DNA of 64,000 nt, from NCBI GenBank assembly GCA_963082875.1, contig OY720098.1, positions 8,246,001 through 8,310,000 of the forward strand. The letters run 5' to 3'. A program made the position numbers and the translations under genes. Under the pieces are notes generated by a model. That model was not told the DNA's origin and ran no database searches. It worked only from the letters and a program-made list of their open reading frames with translations. Source of the stretch: Corella eumyota. Taxonomy: Eukaryota; Chordata; Ascidiacea; Phlebobranchia; Corellidae. Each line of letters opens with the position of its first letter. The stretch's first letter is position 1. Of this stretch, positions 52,201 to 63,860 are shown piece after piece.

Positions 52201-54042
52201 AATCAAAATCATGTTTATCATAATATACAAATAATAAACATTTACGGTTTAATACAAATAACAAACATAAACGCCTTAGTCAGAATTTTTATCAAAGAAA
52301 AATAGGAAGTGGAATTATGATTTGTTTTTTTGTTTGCTAAATTTTCAACAAACTACATTTAATACCTGACAAGTATAAACAATATTAATGGTGATATTTA
52401 AAAGTTTAACTTAACTATACATTTTAAGCGGCATTTTATTAAAAAGTTTAGATCTTCTTAGTGTATTACAATAAAGTAAAAGTCTAGTATTGTGATAATT
52501 TTAAAGCCGTTTGTTTTTCTAAGAAAACTTCATCCAAAATTTATTTCCGTTAAAAAGGTTTAAATCAAATCCCATCAAAGGGCAAGATATTATTTTTAAT
52601 AATTAAGGTAATTAGTTTATGGCCTATGATAACGAGCAGGGTGCCATAACTCAATCGATTCCGTCTCGATCTGGATTAGATTTTAGAAAACCTCGTTGTG
52701 TATACCTAAAACAATACATCCCGCCCAAATTCGATTGTTTTAGTAGCCTCGCAATACTTTGATGACGTAATAAAGTCGATTGTTACGCAGGAATAGGCTT
52801 TGATGACGCGGTGGTTCGCGTGTTTGATCTGCGCTTTCAGGTGCCAATGAAATTCTACTTTATCAGAGTTTTGTGATTGTTTTATTGCCTTGTTGTGTGC
52901 CAAAAGCAAAACATTTTCTTTGAGTTTTGTGTATCCGAGATACCTTATGCACACATATCACATATTATTATTATTAATCTGTTTGCTGTTGGTTTTTATT
53001 AAAAAAATTAGGATTTTAATTTTCTTAGTACCGACAAACGATTTAATAAAACGATGTCGTTAGACTTTTAAAGCGTTCGTAGTTGCTGATAAAAACATTG
53101 AAATTTAAATTTTATTTTGGATACTCATTTAGTATTCATTACATTTGATAGCATATGCTTTTATTTAAAAGTTTTTAACTAAATGATGTAAGAGTTTTTA
53201 TTTTCTTGTTTATTCAAATTAAACTAAACATTTAAAACAACTGTAAATAAGCTTAACAGTTTAAACAACGATAAAAAAAACACTTCAAAATAAATCAATG
53301 TAAAACACAAATTTAAACTCCAATTTAAACATTGACTCATTTGTAACGTTAATTCTCTAATCAAACCAAAGATCTAACGAGAATATAGCATGAAGCCGCA
53401 GCAGGTGTTCAAATTGGGTTAGACAACCGAACTTGTGTATTATTTTACACCTTAATGTTTCCAATAAAAACTTACGTGCGTACTTGATGTTTTTTTTCCA
53501 ATAAAATATTTAAATTTCTATTTTCTAAACAATTTTAGGAATTTTTTTTTAGAGTGCGTGTTTTTTGTCGAACTATACAGCGGTTAAAGCAGACACTAGG
53601 TGACGCAGTGGGCTTATATTTTAGGCAGTGGGTCTGATGTTACATGTTTTAACTTCAGCAAAACAATTGTTTTGTGTATCAAGTCTGACAGTATGACATC
53701 TTGTTACGAATTCAAAGATTCCAAGTTCCGGCCGCACCAAGGTCACATTTTTGCCTCAAATTCGAGCGTTTCCGAATAACTTAAAAAACTCAAAAAGTTT
53801 TCTTTTTATTTCACGTTTTTAGATTATAAAAACTTGTTTGTTCAAATAAACAAAACCAAATAATTTGCACAACAAATATATTAATATTTACAAATGAGAA
53901 AAACAATCGAAAATTGAAAAATGTGAAATAAAACAAGAATTAAAGCATTCCTTCCTTAAAAAATATTTTAGTTAGCAATTAAAATTGCCGTTGTCTGCTA
54001 TTTCTTTTTAAATACCTAGTGTATTAAATATGTTGTTAACGT
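49208..54042. other. Intergenic region upstream of Efnb and downstream of the MS4A-like gene
   Basis: About 4.8 kb, mostly AT-rich, expected to hold the Efnb promoter. A distinct G+C-richer block lies at about 49.95-50.23 kb. From 50.3 to 54.0 kb nothing coding was recognised. A weak tRNA-like A box near 53.6 kb was not accepted. Confidence 0.5.
49950..50225. promoter_or_regulatory. CpG-containing block upstream of Efnb, possible promoter-proximal element
   Basis: The block stands out from its AT-rich surroundings, with many CG dinucleotides (for example CGGCGAGACGGCCGCGAGG), repeated TTTCAAA/TTTGAAAG arms and T-rich tracts. It begins about 740 bp upstream of the Efnb start codon. A small inverted repeat, AGGCC then GGCCT followed by a T run, lies near 50030-50054. 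An open frame of 71 codons crosses it but resembles nothing. A promoter or 5' exon of Efnb is possible. Confidence 0.25.
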
Positions 54043-54048
54043 TTTATT
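54043..54048 (-). other. Poly(A) signal of the MS4A-like gene
   Basis: AATAAA on the minus strand, about 95 nt past the stop codon at 54144-54146. Confidence 0.5.
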
Positions 54049-54143
54049 AAATGGTATTAACCAAGTTGAAAAAAAAAAATTATTAAACAGTTAAGTGGTG
54101 CAAAGAAAGAGCCTAAATTCCAAACATATTTAGTTAACAATTC

Positions 54144-55666
54144 CTATAACTGTGTATGGTTGTCTTCGATTTCCTGCAACAACACAAAAATTTATTTATT
54201 TATTTTATTTTTTGATGAAACTATAAAATTTTAAATTAAAAATTACCGCGTATGCATTTTCTTTCTTTTCGGTCAGTGGAGATTGTCCAAAGTTTGTATG
54301 GAATACTTCATCTAAAAATATACAGTTTATAGTTAAACAAAAATAACATAAGCAATAATTTACAATACAAAATATCATTTTTAAAGTTTTAAGTTTGTAT
54401 TATTTAATAATATTTATTAAAAATACTTTTTAAAAGTTTATAATTACCATAAGTAGGACTGGCAGGGTACATGCATTTAGTCGGCTGAGTTGTTTGAGCC
54501 AGGTATAATGATCTTTTTTCGTACTAAATTCAACAGTTAACATCATTTAATTATTTGTCTACACTCATTAAAAAACAGTAAAAAAAATAAAGTTTATTAA
54601 AACGCAGCTTTTCCATAGCAAAAAAATTAAAAACAAAAAATTCAAAATAAAGATTTAAAAACTTAGTTCTTTTCCTACCACGTGAGGGTTACTGACACAG
54701 CAGACCGCATTTCCACAAAGCGAACAATGAACAGTTCCCAAAATGATTTCAATTACTGTAAATATCCCCAATGTGATATGAATGGGAAAAATTGTATCCT
54801 GGAAAAAAAGAGTATCATAGGGAAAAATTTAAATAAAAAACATGGCCTTTTATCTGAATTTAAAATTTAAATAAAAAACGTATTTTTAATTCCGTGAAGT
54901 TTTAACCAATTAAGTGGTATGGATTATTATTAATATTAAGATCACTAAATGTTTTTACTTACAAGAAGTTCTCCTTGATCAATATTTTGTTTGGCACCAA
55001 CACAAGCAATAAGTTCCATAAAAACACCAATAATTGAGAATAACGTAGCTGCTAACGAAAATATCAAACCGGCTATAATCTAAAACAAAACATATAACCC
55101 TTCATAAAGATAAACAAACACAATTAAATGATTTTGTTTTAATTAAAAAGTGTGCTTACCGTTATATATTCAGGTTTGAATCCAGATAAAAGGCCAGACA
55201 ACCCAGCCAAAACGTACTGAAATATTTAAATTAAGTTTAGAGTTTATTAGCCTGTTATAAACAATTAAAAAACTAGTAAAACACAAGTAAGTCATTGTAC
55301 GTTTTAAATTATCAATAAAAATTAGATAGAAAACTAGTTAAGACTTACACATGATCCTAACCAAAGGCCTGGAACCACGTAAGGAAAATATTGCAATTGG
55401 TTTTCTAAGTTAATCGTAATCAAGTAAATCTCCAAACTAATACAAATAATACCGAGCATAAGATGAATTATCTGCAAGTACAAAATTTGATTTAAATTTT
55501 TCAAATGTAAAAAAAAATTTAAATAAAATTGCATTGTTATACTTACCCCAAAAACAGTAAAAAGTTGAGCGTATTTGGCTCCATAGTTATTCGGACTTTC
55601 GTGAATTTCAGCAAAGTCAGGATTGTTAACTAGTTCAGCTTGGCTACTAACATTAAACATATTCAC
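54144..55666 (-). CDS. CD20/MS4A-like four-span membrane protein
   Basis: Eight small coding exons: 55666-55547, 55471-55349, 55216-55160, 55079-54963, 54798-54679, 54523-54448, 54311-54247, 54173-54144. Phases join to 235 codons plus stop; MS4A proteins are typically 200-260 aa. Four hydrophobic segments lie at about 38-60, 70-92, 101-126 and 142-166. Segment 1 is FGIIHLMLGIICISLEIYLI and segment 3 continues into FMELIACVGAK. The first and second are close together, as in the family, and both termini would be cytoplasmic. Cysteines cluster after helix 4 (CSLCGNAVCC), suiting palmitoylation. The tail ends HTQL, which fits a class I PDZ ligand. Assignment rests on topology and segment style, not a catalytic motif; another tetraspan family such as TMEM176 is possible. 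AG at 55685-55686, 19 nt before the ATG, could accept a spliced leader. Confidence 0.78.
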
Positions 55667-55686
55667 GTTCGTTTGTATACAAACCT

Positions 55687-57039
55687 AAGTAATATTTAAA
55701 TTTTTAAACTACACCTTCATAAATAAAAACACAATCATAAATTTAATTTATTAATGCCTTTATAAACCAATACAAGAAATTGTTTGTTTCAAGCAAGATC
55801 CTCTCGGTTGGATAGTAAGTCTGATTTAAATACCAAGTTGGTTAAGAGGTGTGTTATAACAGGTGATACATATAATGAGGCTACGTAAATGGCCATAAAA
55901 ATGTTAAATTAATCGTTTGATGTTTTTAAAGGTAGAACAAAAGTAACGACAGGTTTACTAAAAAATCGTAAAAACTATAAAGTTAGAACTTTATTTGTCG
56001 TTAAATTGTGCTAACGTGACCATTAGAAATCCACAGGTAAGTTAAATATTAGAAATTGAATCGAAAAATTCGCCTTTTGCATTTAGAATAGTGTAGGTGT
56101 ATAATCTAAATTAAATAAAAAATCTGTAGTTGGTAGGTAACTTAACTATTTTTATTTAACTTAAAATAATTAATTTTATACATCTCAAAATATAATAGCC
56201 TATACAAGAAATTCCAAAGCATTAACTTCAATTTTTTTTGAATTCTTTTTTCAATAACTTGTTTATTTTAATATTATTTTACATATTTTAAAGAATACCA
56301 GAATATCTAAGACCGTCTCACGTAAAAACTATGACGCATTTTAAAGATTTTTTACTATGTGGTTAATGCCCATAAAATTTTACGAAATCGTTAAACGAGA
56401 AAGAAAAAAATGTCGACAAACGAGTAAATAAAATACTTGTGCTAATGATTCACTTAAATAGACAATTAGGAGTGGACTTTTTACAAAATCTAGGATTTGA
56501 AATTTGTCTATAGGTTTTAAAATTTGCAGGATAAAAGTTATTTATTCTTAATTTTTTGTATAAATAAAAGGGAATAAAAATCCTACTTTGTGATAAGCCT
56601 TATTTCTATCTTGCCTAAAAATTGAAAAACAAATTGTAATAAAGCCAAGAATTTAATTGTACAAAAGAAATAACTACATACACAAACTTGACACATTTGC
56701 ATGATACTATATCTGTACAATATTGGCCAAAAACGCCGAATCAACAACTTTTTCAGGAACTTTAACAAAATGACAAATAGCCAAAATATAAGCCAAACAA
56801 TATGATAATAAATGTTTCATTAACTGCAAATAAGCTTATTTTTTACAAATCTTATTTTTACAAGTGTCACTAGTGTAAAAAATAACATAGCAATATTAGA
56901 ATGACAAAAAATGCCATTTTTGCCTATCAGTCAGTTTTAAAAGGTAGTAATGCAAATACAAATAGAACTTGTATAATATACAAGTTAGCATTTGGCACTA
57001 ATACTGATTGGGCTTAATGTTTAAGAATGAAGTTAAATG
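55687..57039. other. Intergenic region between Cul4 3' end and the MS4A-like gene
   Basis: About 1.35 kb of AT-rich DNA. A second possible Cul4 poly(A) signal (AATAAA, minus strand) is at 56541-56546, so part of this may be Cul4 3'UTR. No gene was recognised. The spacing is too large for a typical ascidian operon. Confidence 0.5.
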
Positions 57040-57045
57040 TTTATT
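57040..57045 (-). other. AATAAA overlapping the Cul4 stop codon
   Basis: The minus strand reads TAATAAA, so the hexamer begins at the second base of the stop codon. If used, the 3'UTR would be only about 20-30 nt. A more distal AATAAA is at 56541-56546. Confidence 0.35.
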
Positions 57046-60000
57046 AGGCAACGTAGTGATATAAGTTTGTGTTTTCTTTATCTCTCTCCATATAATCTCG
57101 TTCGATTAAACTTTCTATTCGTTTTTTGATATCGGTTGGCTAAAAAAATAAAATTAAACTTTTAAAAAACAGCAGCTTGGTGTAGTGATAAAACAATTGG
57201 CTTTACTACATGAGGTTCTGAGTTTAAACCCCCATGAGATTATGCTGTAGTCCCCTTGAGTAGAGCGCTAAAAACGATATGAACTACTGTAATCAGCAGC
57301 TTAATTATCAGGAAATCATAAATCAATAAGATTCAAAACTGCCAAGGTCAATTCGAGACTGGGTTGGGGTAACTGATGTTTCATGTTTGGGTCGTAAGTC
57401 GACTTTTTCATATCGAGGATAATTAAAAAAAAATACTTACATATATTATTTAAGCTATTTTGACAAAAAAAGACACCAAAAAGTTACCTTTAACGGGAAC
57501 TTGAGTTGCTCGTAGAGTTCGGTGAGTAAGAGTTGATGAGTGAGTTGTTTTCTCATTTTCATTATACGAACGATAGCAGCATCGATTTGATATTGGCGAT
57601 CCTGGAAAACTCTTTCAGTAGTATCCTGGTTTTCTTCAACCTAAAAGAAAAATTTTAGAAAAAATTTCAAAAAAAAATTTCAAAAATTTAAATAATATGC
57701 GATGTAAAATGTAAAAACTACACGAATTAAAAAAAAAGTTTAATCTGGATATATTAATCTTTAATCAACTGCAATAATCATCTCATATTTATTTAATGTT
57801 TTATGTTCCTATAAAGTTAGAAAGAGGTCGTTGTTAAAAGTTCAGTGACATTATTACGATATTAACTTTCAAGGTAAACATACTTCAAAAAAAAGCTGTA
57901 AAAATTTTATGGTATTTAACAAATAGAATTAACGCAATTTTTTTAACGAAACTCAATGTCTGACGTCAAGAAAAAACGGTAATAAAAGTTATTTTGCAAA
58001 ATGATCAAGAATTAAAAAATGTTTATTTGATAGAAAAACTCACGGATTCCTTGAGTTGAATTTGGTTAATTTTAATTCTGATCAATTTGTGTTTGAAATC
58101 AGAATTAAATTCAAATTCGTCCGTGATTGACACATCTTTTCCTTTAGGTTTCTAAAATAATAAAAAAATTACAATTTAAAATTAAATATATACTAAAAAA
58201 TAACAAAGTTTAAAAAAATTTTAATTACTTTGGTTAAAACCCTTGCTCTACCACAGGCTAACGATTGGAGAGTTCGTTTTAGTTCAGTTTCCTCTATCTT
58301 AGTTGCACTTTGTATTTGTTCTGTTGTAAATTTGTCACCCTCATTAAATAGAAGTAATGTAAGGGTTTGAAATAACGATACCTGTAACTCTTTGTTGCCC
58401 TTAAATTAAATTTAAAATATTGAAATAATTAAATAAAAAATTTAAAATAATTATTAGTGTCTATTTTTTTTTAATTAAATGTCATAAAAAATTAAATAGT
58501 ATATATTATTTTTTTCTTTTTATCCTCAATGTGGAAAGTCAACTTAATGACCCAAAGAGTTACAACTATTACCCAGACCCAGTCTCAAGTAGTCTTTGGC
58601 AGTTTGGGAAATTATAAATTATAATTGCCAAAAAATTAAGCTGGTAATTAAATGTTGGCTTAACAGAAGTTCATACTGTTTATAGAGCCTTACTCAAAGG
58701 CGCTACAGCATGAAAGCAGTGTGGATAGAACACACGACCTTAAGTAGTGTAGTAAGTGTTTTAAGTACAATCCACGCTGCCGGTTAATGGTGTCTATTTT
58801 TTTTTAAATTAAATATCATACAAAATTAAATAATAATATGTTCAAAAAAAATTTTTAAATGAATTTTAATAAAGTTTTAAAAAAAAATACAATTTATTAA
58901 CTAAATACAAGGAAAAGCCTTACATGTTTGAATTGGGATTTTAACACACAATGACCTAAAGTTGACTGAAAAGTGAGTTTTCGACCTGAATGTTTACTAA
59001 AGTAGAATGTTCGAAAACTTTCTTGAAGCTTTACCTAAAATTAATGACCCAAAAATATTAACATCAATTATCAAAAAAAAACATTAAATAAATTTTAAAA
59101 AAAGACTATTTGAAACTAAAATAGGCCCCATTGTTTTAATGCCTAAACTCAATCTTTAAACAATGTTGATTAAAATTATAAAAAAATCAAAATTATATTC
59201 TTAAAAAAACTGACATTATTCCATTTTAGTTTATCTTTTGAACCTATTTATTCCAAATTACAATATAGTTACCATTTCAGGAGGTAATCTGACTTCCATG
59301 GGTGTATAAGTTGGCCAATATCCCATAGTTAAAATACTAACTGACATGTCAAGGTGGCTGGGTTTGCTTTCTGTTTTAGTAGATTGATACTGTAAAAATT
59401 TGAAAAAAAAATTTAAAAATTTAAAAAAGGTAAATTTTACCTGTTGATGTACATGCTTCATAATTTAGATCGACCTAGGCACAAAATCATTTATCAGGTT
59501 AATTATCTTGCAACATGCTCAATAAATCCTAAACCGTGCAAGCAACTTCACAATAGGTGAAAAAAAACACTACTATTAATAATACCAAACCTGTCTAAAT
59601 TGAGTCATGAGATCATAAGAATGAAACATATCTTTAAACATTCCTTCTAATTTACTAGTGAAAGCCCCTCCACATTCCTGTTTTAATTTGGACAACATCG
59701 ATTTTTCTGCATCAAACGAGGCACTCTTGCCAACCAAAAGTCGTTTAGCGAGATCTTTTTTGTAAAAGGCTTCGAAAATATCTTTACCTGAATAAACAAA
59801 AAAAATTTAAGTGGTATGTTTTATAAAAGTGACTTTTAAAATGCATTATTTTTACCCCCAAATTATATTTAAAGTAAGCGCTTTTGTTACTTAATTGCCA
59901 GTAAAACAATTTTTCTATATTCGCAAATATTTTTATTAAAATTCTGTACACAAACCATGAATAAATCGAAACAATAACATAATTCTGTCAAGCGTGCGAT

Positions 60001-62924
60001 CGAGTTCTGCTTCAGTGGATTCCTTGTTTCCACTTTTCATTCGTTGATCGACATATTTTGCTAAAAAAAATTTTGCAAATTTTTATAATTTTTTTTACAT
60101 TAATACATTAGTTACAAAACAACCAGAATTTACCAATTAACTCTGCTGGTTTGTTTTGTCGCTTGTTTAAAGAACTCTCGTAAGCTTCTCGCAAACTTTC
60201 AACAAATTTTTCATCTTTCTCGAAGCAGTCTGAAACAATGTTGTCAAGTTTTTCTTTTAGATCGAGAAGATCTTGCACCATCGTGTTTTCAGCATTAGTG
60301 TTTATTACTATAGCACTTGCAACATTCTAAAAGTAAAATAAAAATTCCTTATAGAAAATTTACAATAAAGAGTAAAAATATAATTTTAAAACAATAAAAA
60401 AAATTTTTGATTTTTTTAACTACAACTGTTAAAAAAAATACTAACAGTTCTTAAATCTAAAAAAAACAAAAAAATTTTTAATATATTTTGTAAATCATTT
60501 TATCATAGCGTATATATTCATTATAAAGTTTAACATGGATGTGTAATAAAAGTTATAAAAATAATAAACCAAGAAACTAACAATACCTTTACATGACGGT
60601 TAAAATGATTGCATAACATATTGAGGCCTTGTTTGTCGGTACCAAGAAGTCGATAAAACCTCCGTAAATCATCAATTCTATTTCCACTAAGTAGTTCAGC
60701 TAATCCTTTGCTCAATAGCGACTCCGTGTGTTTAGAAATTAATTGTTCTTCAACACATGATATTAGTGGTTTTCTGTTGGAAAATGTTTGCTTTAAGTTA
60801 GGCAAAAAATATATTTTAGAATGAAACAGCAACTTTTGATACTAATTAAACTAATTATTGTAAATACAATTAATATTTAGAAACAAACACAAATAAAAAA
60901 AATACTAAAAAATGTTTAAAAAAATTAACTAAATAAATTAAGGCAGTTTTATTATAAACTCTATTAAGCAAACAACAAGATAAATTATATTAAAATCAAG
61001 ATTTATAACTTAATATAACTAACAAAAAAAAGTGTAACATAATCATAAATTTTACCCAAGCTTTTACCATGACTAAGCCTCTACTTACAATGTGGTGCTA
61101 TCCATGCATGAAATACATAAATTCTTTTCATCTGCGATTCTTCGTTCAGTGTACAACAAGTAATCATGAACTTCCATCTCATTCTTCTTTAAAATTCCCT
61201 CAGACGAGTAAGTGTGTTCGGTTTCTTTCAAAAAACTTTTCTCAAACAAAGTGTGATAAATCTGTCATAAATAAAAGCGGTTTATTAATATTTACATTAT
61301 TTTTATATCAAGTTACACATGAACACATAAATTGGTATCGATTTTTCAATTGTAATTTAAAATCATAAAAAATTCTTACAAGATTGTTAAAATAATAAAA
61401 AATGTATTTAGAAAATGGAAAAACACATGTGCTTATAAAATTGTATATAAGTTGTTACTAAAGGTTAAAACAAACACTGAAAATGGACACCAATTTGTGT
61501 TATTTATATACTTCATTTATAAACGACAAAAATTCACACAAACCAAAATACGATTACCTGTAAGTCACTAAGCATTGAGAGCAGATTTCTTAACAAACTT
61601 CTCTCAATAGCATCTCCCATTCTTTCTCTCTTAATTAACCCCAACAACCCTGTTAAACATCTTTCTCGTACATGTTCTCTGCTCAATACATTGTCACGAA
61701 ATAAATCAAGACCCAAATCCCTGTTAAAGTTAAGACATGGGTTAATGGACTATTAAAAATATAAACTGCAGTATTTTAGTTTAAATATTTTACCATAATG
61801 ATGGTAGCATTGCATTTTGTAAAACATAAGTTCGATCCAGGACAAGAAAAATACATCTGATCATTATCTAAAAACAAATTACAAAAGTCGTAAAACTATA
61901 AAATTTATATTAAAAATATACATGTTTAAAAAAAAAATATTCAGTGTATACAACAAAAAAATAAAAAATTTTATATATATATATATATATATACTACAAA
62001 TAAAAGCATGTATACACAAAATATGTACACAACAAATAAATGCAAAATGTTTGGCATATACTTGCATTAACTTACAGTTTGTTGGCAATGTTCATTCCAT
62101 TGTTGGTCCAATCTACGAAGGAAAGCTTCACCATGAATATCATCATCAAAAACATGAACCTGTTTTTGTATGTGAACCTCACACACATCTTTTAACTAAA
62201 AAAAATTAAAAAAATCACTACGAAAAAGTGGAAAAATGGCATAGTTATTCCTTTTATATCGTAACAATTTTTGTTCAATCGATAAATTAAAATTTACATT
62301 ACAAAATACAATTTGACTAACCTGTGAATATAGGTTTTTAGCAATTTTGTGCGAGCAAAGATTTTCAACTGCTTTGTACAATTCTTCTAAACTATATCGA
62401 ATAAATGATGATCTGTGAATAGCAGATACAGATTCTTCCAATTTTCTCCACGTTTCAGCCTCATAATTTACCGGTAATATTGGTTTTGCTAAATAAAAAA
62501 ACTATTATTAAATATTAACAGAATAGAAGATTTAGCTAACCTTGTAAAATTTTGTTTGCACAAAAAATTTGTTCGTAAGTTTTAATTTACAAACACCAAA
62601 ATAAAAAATAAAAATATTAAATAAACAAAATAAATTAAAAACTATAGATAATTCTATGCAATACTTGGTTTATTTTACAACTAATTGACACAAATTACAA
62701 AAAATACACAAATAAATTTTTTATTAAATACATTAAATATGTAGAATTCATTTTGGTTAAAAGTAGATCAATCTAAAATATCATATAAATAATAAAGTTC
62801 ATTCTACAAAACCAAACTTACATTTAAAATTTTTGATGGTTAACTTTTTTGTACCTCCAGGTTTGATACCAATTGTCATGCTTGACTGGACATGTCTAGA
62901 AACACCATTTTTAGATGGATCCAT
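57044..62924 (-). CDS. Cul4: Cullin-4, scaffold of CRL4 ubiquitin ligases
   Basis: Scaffold holding DDB1 and substrate receptors at its N-terminus and RBX1 with the E2 at its C-terminus; acts in DNA repair and replication licensing. Sixteen coding exons: 62924-62822, 62488-62322, 62195-62076, 61867-61794, 61720-61558, 61261-61089, 60773-60587, 60326-60134, 60060-59956, 59787-59591, 59389-59273, 59034-58924, 58399-58229, 58151-58044, 57640-57488, 57139-57044. Phases join to 745 codons plus stop (human CUL4A 759). Key blocks: [67 protein letters not shown]. The neddylation site is Lys of VRIMKMRK, about residue 691. The winged helix ends [14 protein letters not shown]...YHYVA. The N-terminus lacks the long CUL4B extension. 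The ATG has strong context (GTGACCATGG). Confidence 0.97.
57171..57425 (+). mobile_element. tRNA-derived SINE copy A, in Cul4 intron 15
   Basis: The head has an A-box-like TTGGTGTAGTGATA and a B-box-like GGTTCTGAGTTTAAACCC at tRNA spacing. A unique body follows (GAGACTGGGTTGGGGTAAC), then a tail ending GAGGATAATT and A-rich DNA. The same head, body and tail order is found in copy B at 58522-58783 on the other strand, which defines the family. The copy fills most of the 348-bp intron. Confidence 0.75.
58522..58783 (-). mobile_element. tRNA-derived SINE copy B, in Cul4 intron 12
   Basis: Read on the minus strand it matches copy A along its length. The B-box region is GGTCGTGTGTTCTATCC, the middle has CATGCTGTAGCGCC (copy A: TATGCTGTAGTCCC), and GAGACTGGGTCTGGGTAA is in the body. 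The shared GAGGATAA tail precedes A-rich sequence. It is older or more diverged than copy A at the promoter boxes. No target-site duplication could be fixed by eye. Confidence 0.7.
61972..61993. repeat. TA dinucleotide microsatellite in Cul4 intron 3
   Basis: About eleven TA units between Cul4 exons 3 and 4. Simple repeat. Confidence 0.9.
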
Positions 62925-63767
62925 GGTCACTTAAAAAAACAACCTACAGACCAAATACAGAAATACCTGATAACAAAACACTTAAACATTTAGTAAAAAT
63001 TTTAATACCCTAAATAAACAGCCAGCAGTCAAAACACTTTTTAGTTATATATTTTTTAATTTACAAAAAAATAATATGTTAAATTATAAGTTGTTAAACT
63101 ACAAAAGGCCAAGACCTTAAAGACTTACGTAGATCAGTATGTACAAAAATTAGTGAATTACAATCTGCAATATATTGATTAAATCACCTTTAAATGTATA
63201 GTTATTTGATTGAAACCACCTCTTAATTTTCAGGAACAACTTTAGTTGATTGTTTGTTATATTTTTTTCCAAAACAAAAACGTTTTTTATGCAAATGCCT
63301 GCAAGGTATGAGAACAGAGCTTGTAGCATATTTAGGGCCCATGCCACGAAAAAGTTACATATTTTTAGTAAAAATTTTACCCATATTTCAAATACTAAAA
63401 CATATTATCTTTCGATAAATTAACAGTAATATATTTTTTATTATCAAAATAATTTTATTAATAGTTTATTAATTAACCTGTAAAAATAATTTTGCTTATA
63501 CAATGTTGATGTGATTAACAAGCAGTAAAAATAACTAATTTTGAGTTAAACAAAAATAAAGTTAAATTTATTTATTTAAAGATTCACATGTCATTAAACA
63601 TGATATCAAAACATATAATCAATTACTTAATGTGATTAATTATCAATAATTCAATCGACAGTTACTATATACAAAACCAAAACAAATCAATATCATAAAA
63701 CACTTGAATCTTTTAATTAATATCAACAAGCAAAAAACACAAAAATCCTGGGAAATAATATTCTTAC
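62925..63767 (-). other. Probable Cul4 5'UTR intron
   Basis: Between the candidate non-coding exon and the ATG exon. Acceptor-like sequences (TTATCAG and CTGTAG) lie 20-60 nt before the ATG. A strong donor GTAAGTCT at 63121-63128 suggests a possible extra UTR exon near 63129-63165. No coding potential was recognised. Confidence 0.35.
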
Positions 63768-63860
63768 CCGATCTCTAACAACAACAAAGTGCGTTTAGCG
63801 GAATCAAGTGTGCTCGAGTGTGGACACTGACCACTTTAAAGCTGGCATAATAGCTCTATG
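63768..63860 (-). other. Candidate non-coding first exon of Cul4
   Basis: On the minus strand a less AT-rich stretch ends in a donor, CGG followed by GTAAGAAT (63767-63760), in line with the Cul4 ATG exon downstream. The stretch has no long open frame. Its position and composition suit a promoter plus 5'UTR exon. The 5' limit given is approximate. Confidence 0.35.

Noticed and set aside
53593-53640. Possible tRNA-like A box (GGTGACGCAGTGG)
   Set aside because: No B box at the right distance and no cloverleaf; too weak to call.
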